Assembly: GCA_020630045.1 (NCBI GenBank)
Contig: JAHDCE010000237.1
Location: 1 to 6,573 of the forward strand
Length of the DNA stretch: 6,573 bases
From: Saprospiraceae bacterium
Lineage (GTDB): Bacteria > Bacteroidota > Bacteroidia > Chitinophagales > Saprospiraceae
Direction of reading: 5' to 3'
Notes under the pieces: model-generated
Seen by the model: the letters and a program-made list of their open reading frames with translations, nothing else
Databases searched by the model: none
What the model was told of the DNA's origin: nothing
Program-made: the position numbers and the translations under genes
Part shown: positions 1-5,148 of the stretch, in pieces
How the letters are laid out: every line of letters starts with the position of its first letter
Numbering within the stretch: position 1 is the stretch's first letter

Positions 1-734
1 GAATAGTGGTTGATGTACCAAGAAATTCCTTCGAAGTTGTCCGAATGATATGCTCCGTTGAAGTGTAGGAACAAGCACTTTCGTTCTAGTTGTCGGGTGA
101 TGAAATGTCCCATAGTCGCATCTTTGATGGCTTGTGCTTTCACGAAATTATCACTTCCATGTCCTCCGCCCATTTCCACTAACGCGGCATACTGGGGCAA
201 GGTGAGGTCAAAGGTAACCGGTAGTGGTGCGATATATTCCTTAGCGGAATCGGTCAGTGTTTCCAGTGTTTCGATTCCTTGGTGGAATACGGTGGAGGCA
301 TATCTCCTAGGGATATTGGTGGCGATGAATTTTAATTGGTTAGCTTTCGCGAATTCCACTAATGGTTTGTAGTCCGTTTTGTAGTTGGGCCACAGTCGTG
401 CTTCGGATTCAAAACTTTTGGTTGATATGATTCCCTTGAGGTATTCGTCAAGTAGGAGTTGATTGTCCGCTTCGAACATTTCGGCTCCTAGGATAAGTTT
501 CTCTTTTTTCTTTTGATATAAATCTTGCGTAAGCTGGATTTGTAACCAATGTGAGATAGGATTATCATGGAGTTCGCCGAATAAGACGACATCCGCTTTG
601 TTGGATTTTTTTAAAAGGTCGGCATATGAGACCTCTTTTCCTTCTTTGTCAAAAATCCGATATGCCCTTGGTTCAGGTTGGATATTTGCCGAAAGGCAAA
701 AAGAAAAAATGAGTGTGAATAACATTGATTTCAT
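1..734 (-). CDS. ChaN-like (DUF399 family) exported protein, 3' end cut by window
   Basis: The frame is open from the ATG at 734 to the window edge: 244 codons with no stop, so the C-terminus (perhaps 40-60 residues, judged from the family) is missing. ChaN-family proteins are envelope proteins linked to haem or iron handling; the exact role in Bacteroidota is not settled. Seen in the translation: an N-terminal hydrophobic signal (residues 4-16), then the family landmarks GELHD (53-57), EMFEADNQ (85-92), NIPRRYAS (140-147) and HFNGAYH (224-230), with conserved histidines at both ends of the fold. Many family members are lipoproteins, but the only early cysteine (C13, context FSFC) is a poor lipobox, so type I cleavage is more likely. 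No Shine-Dalgarno sequence precedes the start. The gene lies 64 bp downstream of the DUF4837 gene, so co-transcription is possible, and it has a candidate promoter of its own at 772-803. An ATG at codon 4 is an alternative start. Confidence 0.85.
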   Translation of the reverse strand, partial: MKSMLFTLIFSFCLSANIQPEPRAYRIFDKEGKEVSYADLLKKSNKADVVLFGELHDNPISHWLQIQLTQDLYQKKKEKLILGAEMFEADNQLLLDEYLKGIISTKSFESEARLWPNYKTDYKPLVEFAKANQLKFIATNIPRRYASTVFHQGIETLETLTDSAKEYIAPLPVTFDLTLPQYAALVEMGGGHGSDNFVKAQAIKDATMGHFITRQLERKCLFLHFNGAYHSDNFEGISWYINHY

Positions 735-771
735 GGCAGTAGATTGTTGAAGTTGCTCGTACTGTAAACCA

Positions 772-803
772 CAAAATTAATCTTATTGCAGAAAATCATC
801 AAG
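772..803 (-). promoter_or_regulatory. Bacteroidota-type promoter candidate for the ChaN-like gene
   Basis: On the minus strand TAATTTTG (779-772) matches the Bacteroidota -7 consensus TAnnTTTG at every fixed base. A CTTG (803-800) lies 20 bp upstream, close to the TTTG -33 box and within the usual spacing. Transcription would start near 765 and leave a leader of about 30 nt before the ATG at 734. The -33-like box overlaps the stop codon of the preceding gene. Assigned by pattern only, without expression data. Confidence 0.4.
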
Positions 804-1877
804 GTGTTGATGTCGTAGTTAGCACAAAGTCCAGTTGTTGCATGATATCCCGTTTCAGCTCGCCCGGAGCGAAAGCGAAGGCGTCGATGAAAATGACTTC
901 GTTGCGTTTTTGATCCAGGATGGCATAAGAGGTGAAAGGGCCACCCATGATATCGTTTTCCATCATCCAAACTCCTCGAAGTCTTCCTGCATGGTTGTCA
1001 TTGATTTTCGTGAAATCATGGAACAGAGGAAGGTTGATATCATCTATTTTCATATAACTTCTTTCCTTATCAGAAGAGACATAATGTAATCCCAACGTAT
1101 CCCTGATGGCTTTCATTCCCGTAAGGGATAATTGGGTGCTATCGACATAGGGTGCCTTGTGGATAAGTATGTTGTTGAGTGTCTTGTCCGAAATTTTACG
1201 AAGCCACATGAAGTCATGGTTTTCATCATAATCGGCCAAGACATAATCACCGGGTACCATCATGTTGATGCCGAATGATTCGTTCACTTTACGAGTCAGG
1301 ACATTGTTTTGTCCGCTGACATATACTCGTCCTTTCAGTTGTTTGCTATCGTGTTTGTTGATTTTGGAAGTAAGTCCGGCGTATGAGTTTTTTATGCCAT
1401 TTTCAAGGGCTTTTTTCCATCACCATACATTAAGAACACGACTTGATTGGCCGCCCATTTGTTTTGAGCGACTTGAGTTCGCAATTTCGCAGGTGTACGA
1501 AGCATCGAGTCGATATTGGTTTGACCGACGATTTCGGTAACCATCCGGGTTGTGGGTGAGTCGGGATTGGAAGCGTCCGCAAGGAACAACATCGTTCGAA
1601 ATCGTTTGCGATACAAATCCGCTTTGATTTCTTTTGGATTGAAATGTTGCAAGTCGAGTGTAGGTTCCGGTTGGGGCAGTACCGGGTAGGCGGCCCCCAT
1701 ATAATAACGCATCGTGTCCCCAATAGCCCCTTCCCAAATATCATCATCGGAAACGATGATGACTTTATTGACAGGGCCGAAAGCATAAGGGGCGTCATTC
1801 ATCGCGGAAGAACAACCGGAAAGGATAAATGCCAGTAATGCGGCTCCTAGGAAATATATAATCGGATTCTTAATCAT
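799..1877 (-). pseudogene. DUF4837-type lipoprotein, one gene split by a -1 frameshift
   Basis: Two adjacent frames together encode what looks like one DUF4837-family lipoprotein of unknown function. The first runs 1877-1392 (161 aa). It begins with a lipoprotein signal, hydrophobic residues 5-20 and lipobox LSGC with Cys22, and continues to the motif WAANQVV (141-147). The second frame is open from 1419 down to the stop at 799-801 and carries the C-terminal half, including FGINMMVPGDYVLADYDENH and later FMWLRK. Shifting by -1 at the A run 1411-1416 joins them into 359 aa, about the family's usual length as I recall it. No other stop or frame break is present, so the lesion is recent, a sequencing error in a homopolymer (A6 read for A7), or a recoding site: the run forms A AAA AAG in the correct register. 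Without a shift, translation ends after five more codons (PLKMA). No Shine-Dalgarno is visible. The family call is from memory of its motifs. Confidence 0.75.
1410..1416 (-). other. A AAA AAG heptamer at the frame break
   Basis: The minus strand reads GG A AAA AAG CCC in the frame of the upstream half, which is the X XXY YYZ register used by the dnaX -1 slippery site. A one-base backward slip gives ...AAG then GCC CTT GAA AAT GGC ATA, exactly the downstream open frame. The zero-frame TAA (1394-1392) follows 15 nt after the heptamer. I see no strong upstream Shine-Dalgarno-like stimulator and only weak downstream pairing (a 3-bp GCC/GGC stem), so a lost A is at least as likely as programmed slippage. 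Confidence 0.5.
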
Positions 1878-1900
1878 TATCTTTTATGAATGGTTGGACA

Positions 1901-1914
1901 ATCACTAATGTGAT
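1901..1914. promoter_or_regulatory. 14-bp palindrome upstream of the DUF4837 gene
   Basis: ATCAC-TAAT-GTGAT is a perfect 5-bp inverted repeat with a 4-bp spacer, 24 bp upstream of the ATG at 1877. It overlaps a poor promoter-like pair on the minus strand, TTTG (1928-1925) then 17 bp then TAGTGATTG (1907-1899), so it would be well placed as an operator. Palindromes of this size arise by chance, and no regulator can be named. Confidence 0.2.
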
Positions 1915-1957
1915 GCTAAATAAGCAAAAAATGTTGTAAGTTCTCGAAGCTTCTAGT

Positions 1958-1999
1958 AAAAAGGGCCTGACTTCCTATAAAAGAAATCAGACCCTTTTT
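1958..1999 (-). terminator. bidirectional intrinsic terminator after mltD-like gene
   Basis: Read on the plus strand, AAAAAGGG-c-CTGA-c-TTC pairs with GAA-a-TCAG-a-CCCTTTTT around an 8-nt loop (1975-1982). That is 15 paired bases with two single mismatches. The A tract on one side and T tract on the other give a U run after the stem on either strand. On the minus strand it ends transcripts of the transglycosylase gene before the DUF4837 gene starts. With no convergent gene on the plus strand, the minus-strand role is the relevant one. Confidence 0.8.
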
Positions 2000-2019
2000 A
2001 AGTACCCGGCCATAAATAA

Positions 2020-2142
2020 TCAGGGAATATGCTTTTCGGGTCTTTTTGCTTTATCCTTCGTACAGTCCTCAACTTGGTAGCTACGGCTACCAGTTTCCGG
2101 GCTTCCCTCGACTAAAACAAAAATACCCTTGAAAATCATCAT
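2020..2142 (-). CDS. possible 40-aa small ORF inside the inverted-repeat segment
   Basis: ATG at 2142 (a second ATG follows at once) to TGA at 2022-2020. It starts MMIFKGIFVLVEG and ends KAKRPEKHIP: a short hydrophobic start followed by a polar, lysine-rich end with one cysteine. The same frame is open upstream without an ATG back into the 3' end of the transglycosylase gene. There is no Shine-Dalgarno and no family I recognise. It spans the C(TACG)G hairpin, so the frame may be a by-product of a structured repeat rather than a gene. Confidence 0.15.
   Translation of the reverse strand: MMIFKGIFVLVEGSPETGSRSYQVEDCTKDKAKRPEKHIP
2071..2095 (+). other. hairpin with C(UACG)G tetraloop
   Basis: AAC-t-TGGTAGC, loop TACG, GCTACCA-GTT: ten base pairs with one bulged T. 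As plus-strand RNA the loop is a UNCG tetraloop closed by C-G, an especially stable class. The minus-strand copy has loop CGUA and lacks that property. No T tract follows, so this is not an intrinsic terminator. The difference between strands is a weak hint that any functional RNA would be read on the plus strand. Confidence 0.5.
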
Positions 2143-2185
2143 TCGATTACTTTTGTCCAGGTACTTAATAACATCGTCAATCGGT

Positions 2186-3661
2186 CTAGAGTTGTTTGAT
2201 TCGAATGACCTGACCGGATTTTATCTGTTCGGCTGAGGTGATGTTGTTGTCTTTTAATATTTCACTAATGCTGAGACCTGTAAATTTATTCGCTACATCT
2301 TTGATGGATTCCCCTCTTCTGAGTGAATAAAGGATGTATTGGTCATCTTCGGATTTTCCTTCTTTGTCAGGAGATGTCGGCTTTGATTTAGGAACCATTG
2401 GTTTGTTCGATCCGATAATTGAACGAACACTACCCGATTTGACCGTTGTCAGGAGTTCGAGGTCGATAGTCGGAGTCCTTGTAATGGTTTTGGTCATCGT
2501 AGATAATCCGTTATCCGGAATTTGTTCTTTGATGAGAAGCCTTTGTCCGGGGACGATATAGTCTGATGCCAAATTGTTCCAAAGTCGGATGTTGTCGGGT
2601 TTGCAATTGTATAAGCGTGCAATCGAGCGGATATCGTCTCCGTTTCCGACAATATATGTGGACTCTACGGTTTTGTATTTCAGTCCCGGGGTCAATGGTT
2701 TAGCCGCCGGACGGCTGTCTACGTATTGAGTGGCATCTCCACCCATATATGATACAAAGTATCCTACGGTGTGATAAGGTAGGATGACATAGTTTCCTTC
2801 TTTACTTTTAGGGACGACATTCCGTTTGTAAGCCGGGTTGAGTTGTTTGATGATGTGCATCGGCGTACCTGTGATTTCCGATATTTTCCGAAAGGTAATG
2901 TACTCATGGATGATGACCGATTCCGTTACTTGTAAATCAAACTCAGGAATAACGGGTACGAGTCCGTGGTCGGGGTAGTGCTTTGCGATATAAGTAGCTG
3001 CGATAAATGCAGGAACATAACTACGGGTTTCCCTAGGAAGGTATTTTTGGATTCGCCAGAAGTTTTTGCTTCGTCCCCTTTTGATGGCACGATTTACCCT
3101 TCCTGGTCCGGCGTTGTAAGCTGCTAGGGCCAGTGCCCAGTCGCCGTATCTTTTGTGCAGTCTTTTGAGGAATCTTGCTGCGGCATCACTGGCTTTGTTG
3201 GGGTCGCGGCGCTCCTCCATATAGGAGTTGTTATAGAGTCCGTATTCCTTGCCTGTCGCCGGCATGAATTGCCAAAGTCCTACAGCACCCGCTCTAGAAA
3301 CGGCTTTAGGATTAAGAGCGGATTCTACGATAGGTAGATATTTCAAGTCAGTAGGCAGCCCATGATTGATCAGGTGACGTTCAAACATCGGAAAGTACAT
3401 GTTCATTTTGCCGAGCATGACTTCTGTATTCGCTCGTTTTTTTACCGTATATGTTCTGATGTAAGATCGTACGCCCGAGGTGAATCTAGGAGTGACCGCA
3501 TTATTTTGAAGTGTTGAAATCCGCATAGTCAAATCCGAATCCGTATAAGTCGGATAAGGTGATGAGTAAGCGCTTTTGGGATAATCGGATACTTGTGCTT
3601 CCAAACACAAGCAAGAAAGAAGAGATAGCAAGGTTGCTGTAAGTAGTCTTCTTGTCAACAT
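2186..3661 (-). CDS. MltD-like membrane-bound or secreted lytic transglycosylase with LysM modules
   Basis: A 491-aa murein lytic transglycosylase, expected to cleave the MurNAc-GlcNAc bond with formation of 1,6-anhydro-MurNAc in the periplasm. The SLT domain lies at roughly residues 90-230: the catalytic glutamate is E113 in YLPIVESALNPKAVSRAGA, followed by GLWQFMPATGKEYGL (about 128-142) and the AYNAGPGRV motif (about 181-189). Two LysM-like modules for peptidoglycan binding follow, at about 334-379 (YIVGNGDDIRSIARLYNC) and 442-490 (YSLRRGESIKDVANKF). A more divergent MltD-type segment lies near 250-295. I chose the ATG at 3661 because it places a clean signal sequence at the N-terminus (MLTRRLLTATLLSLLSCL). 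The upstream ATG at 3712 would add 17 polar residues before it. The signal could be cut by signal peptidase II at LLSC (Cys17) or by type I after LEA, so lipoprotein status is open. It lies 77 bp after gatA with no terminator between and is closed by the hairpin at 1958-1999. Confidence 0.92.
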   Translation of the reverse strand: MLTRRLLTATLLSLLSCLCLEAQVSDYPKSAYSSPYPTYTDSDLTMRISTLQNNAVTPRFTSGVRSYIRTYTVKKRANTEVMLGKMNMYFPMFERHLINHGLPTDLKYLPIVESALNPKAVSRAGAVGLWQFMPATGKEYGLYNNSYMEERRDPNKASDAAARFLKRLHKRYGDWALALAAYNAGPGRVNRAIKRGRSKNFWRIQKYLPRETRSYVPAFIAATYIAKHYPDHGLVPVIPEFDLQVTESVIIHEYITFRKISEITGTPMHIIKQLNPAYKRNVVPKSKEGNYVILPYHTVGYFVSYMGGDATQYVDSRPAAKPLTPGLKYKTVESTYIVGNGDDIRSIARLYNCKPDNIRLWNNLASDYIVPGQRLLIKEQIPDNGLSTMTKTITRTPTIDLELLTTVKSGSVRSIIGSNKPMVPKSKPTSPDKEGKSEDDQYILYSLRRGESIKDVANKFTGLSISEILKDNNITSAEQIKSGQVIRIKQL

Positions 3662-3738
3662 AACTTCGTTATTTGTTTTTTCCAAAAAAAATGATGCGGA
3701 ATGGTAGGACAACTTATTAACGCGTCGAATATAAATCG

Positions 3739-5148
3739 TTACATATCAATCTGTCGAGTGAGTTGAAATAATTTGTCTTCTCTAAAAGTTTCCGCCATGA
3801 ATTGGATGCCTATGGGTAGGCCATTTTTATGTGTTCCGTATGGTAAAGAGATGGCAGGAATACCCGCCAAGTTGGCTAAGACCGTAAAAATGTCTGCCAA
3901 ATATACGCTAATCGGATCATTTATTTTAGTACCGATTTTCCAAGGAGGGGTAGGGGAGGTCGGTAAACAGATTAAATCCGCCTCTGAAAAAACTTCTTGT
4001 AGGCGATTGCGGATGAGCCTACGAGCCTGCTGTGCTTTTTGAAAATAAGCATCATAATATCCGGAACTTAGGACAAAGTTGCCGGTCATGATTCGTTTTT
4101 TTACTTCTGTTCCGAATCCTTCTGTCCTGCTTTTTCGGTAAATATCTTCAAGGTCTTTTCCCGCTTTCCGGTTGCCATAGCGAATACCGTCATATCTGGA
4201 CAGATTGGAACTGGCTTCGGCCGTGGTTAAGACATAATATGCAGGAATGACAAAGTCCATCAAGTCGAAATCGACCGTTGTGATTTCGTGTCCTTGTGAT
4301 TTAAGTTGTTCTAGTAATTGTTGATAAGATTGGAGGATTTCAGGATGTATCCCTTCATTGGTGTTGATTTGCCGGAAGGTGGCGATTTTAAACGAATCTT
4401 GTGTCGAGGAAGGTGTAGGAAAGGGCCGGTTGGAAGTGGTAGCGTCCATCCGGTCTTCGCCGGAAATGATTCTTGTTACTTTTTCGACATCTTGTACCTT
4501 ATGACCAAGTACACCGATTTGATCGAACGATGAAGCATAAGCTAATAATCCATGTCGGGAAACCCGTCCATAAGTCGGTTTCATACCAATGACGCCACAA
4601 AAAGCCGCCGGTTGCCGGACTGATCCTCCCGTGTCACTTCCTAGGGCGATGGTGCAGCAATCCGTTTGTACAGAAACGGCCGCTCCGCCTGAAGACCCAC
4701 CGCAAACCAAGTTGGTCCCGACCCCGTTGATAGTAGGGCCATAAACGGAATGTTCATTGGAAGATCCCATTGCGAATTCATCACAATTGGTACGCCCGAT
4801 AATGATGGCATCTTGCTCTTCCAGTTTTTGGATGGCTGTTGCCGAAAATGTGGAGGTAAATCCCTGTAGAATATCAGAGGCGGCGGTTACCTGTTTTCCT
4901 TCAATGCAAATGTTGTCTTTGACCGAGATGACAACTCCGAACAAATCACCTAGGGACTCAGGAGCATTTCCGAGCTTTTGGTCAATGGCATGGGCCTTTT
5001 CTTTTGCATCCTGTTCAAAGACTTCCACAAAGGCGTTCAATCCTTTGTGTTGGCGGATATTGGTCAAATAATGTTCCACCAATTGGGAACAAGAAAAAGT
5101 TTGGGCCTTGAGTCCCCGTTGAATTTCCTCAATCGACTTTGGTGTCAT
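3739..5148 (-). CDS. gatA: Glutamyl-tRNA(Gln)/aspartyl-tRNA(Asn) amidotransferase subunit A
   Basis: Amidase-signature subunit of GatCAB, 469 aa, near the usual length. It releases ammonia from glutamine (or asparagine) and passes it to GatB, which amidates misacylated Glu-tRNA(Gln) or Asp-tRNA(Asn) in the cytoplasm. The Ser-cisSer-Lys triad is intact: Lys77 in SVKDN, Ser152 in CGGSSGG and Ser176 in SDTGGSVRQP, with the spacing seen in the family (75 and 24 residues). Other landmarks are GRTNCDEFAMGSSNE (118-132), the PTYGRVSRHGLLAYASS stretch, and near the end PTSPTPPWKIG and NLAGIPAISLPYG. Neither gatB nor gatC is in the window; unlinked gat genes are common in Bacteroidota, so this is not a defect. 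The ATG directly follows the TAG of ricT with no gap, so coupled translation is likely, and a full AAGGAGG precedes it. A general amidase is the alternative, but the match to GatA motifs is strong. Confidence 0.95.
   Translation of the reverse strand: MTPKSIEEIQRGLKAQTFSCSQLVEHYLTNIRQHKGLNAFVEVFEQDAKEKAHAIDQKLGNAPESLGDLFGVVISVKDNICIEGKQVTAASDILQGFTSTFSATAIQKLEEQDAIIIGRTNCDEFAMGSSNEHSVYGPTINGVGTNLVCGGSSGGAAVSVQTDCCTIALGSDTGGSVRQPAAFCGVIGMKPTYGRVSRHGLLAYASSFDQIGVLGHKVQDVEKVTRIISGEDRMDATTSNRPFPTPSSTQDSFKIATFRQINTNEGIHPEILQSYQQLLEQLKSQGHEITTVDFDLMDFVIPAYYVLTTAEASSNLSRYDGIRYGNRKAGKDLEDIYRKSRTEGFGTEVKKRIMTGNFVLSSGYYDAYFQKAQQARRLIRNRLQEVFSEADLICLPTSPTPPWKIGTKINDPISVYLADIFTVLANLAGIPAISLPYGTHKNGLPIGIQFMAETFREDKLFQLTRQIDM

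Larger units (their letters stand above)
1998..2168. repeat. 171-bp segment with terminal inverted repeats, possible MITE-like element or structured RNA
   Basis: TTAAGTACC (1998-2006) is repeated exactly in inverted orientation as GGTACTTAA (2160-2168). Extending inward, about 12 of 14 positions pair. The segment begins in the T tract of the terminator and ends 17 bp before the mltD-like stop codon. It contains a 10-bp hairpin with a C(TACG)G loop (2071-2095), a bulged inner pairing of TCAGGG..TAT (2019-2030) with ATACCCTTGA (2123-2132), and a 40-codon open frame on the minus strand. TTAA stands at both ends, which could be a target duplication or simply part of the repeat. I do not recognise a named family, and copy number cannot be judged from one window. 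Confidence 0.4.

Noticed and set aside
58..372. Plus-strand frame of 104 codons
   Set aside because: It lies wholly opposite the ChaN-like coding region, whose translation matches family motifs throughout; the plus-strand peptide resembles no family.
731..970. Minus-strand frame of 79 codons with ATG at 970
   Set aside because: It overlaps the C-terminal half of the DUF4837 gene in another frame and ends at the start of the ChaN-like gene; the peptide looks like an out-of-frame translation.
1420..1798. Two further minus-strand frames of 105 and 122 codons over the N-terminal half of the DUF4837 gene
   Set aside because: Alternative-frame readings; only the frame starting at 1877 has a lipoprotein signal and joins the C-terminal half.
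1901..1914. CRP-type binding site
   Set aside because: The half-sites face the wrong way (ATCAC...GTGAT rather than TGTGA...TCACA) and the spacer is 4 rather than 6 bp.
1998..2185. Known RNA gene (SRP RNA, 6S RNA, tmRNA, RNase P RNA or rRNA fragment)
   Set aside because: None of the hallmark sequences of these RNAs could be recognised; a stretch resembling the RNase P GAGGAAAGUCCGG box differs at several positions and lacks the rest of the molecule.
3676..3691. T6-CC-A8 tract just upstream of the mltD-like start as a terminator or phase-variable switch
   Set aside because: Pure A/T arms around CC make a weak hairpin, it is outside any coding frame, and A/T-rich leaders are normal before Bacteroidota starts.
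3662..3712. Upstream ATG at 3712 for the transglycosylase
   Set aside because: It would place 17 polar residues before the signal sequence; the ATG at 3661 gives a normal export signal.
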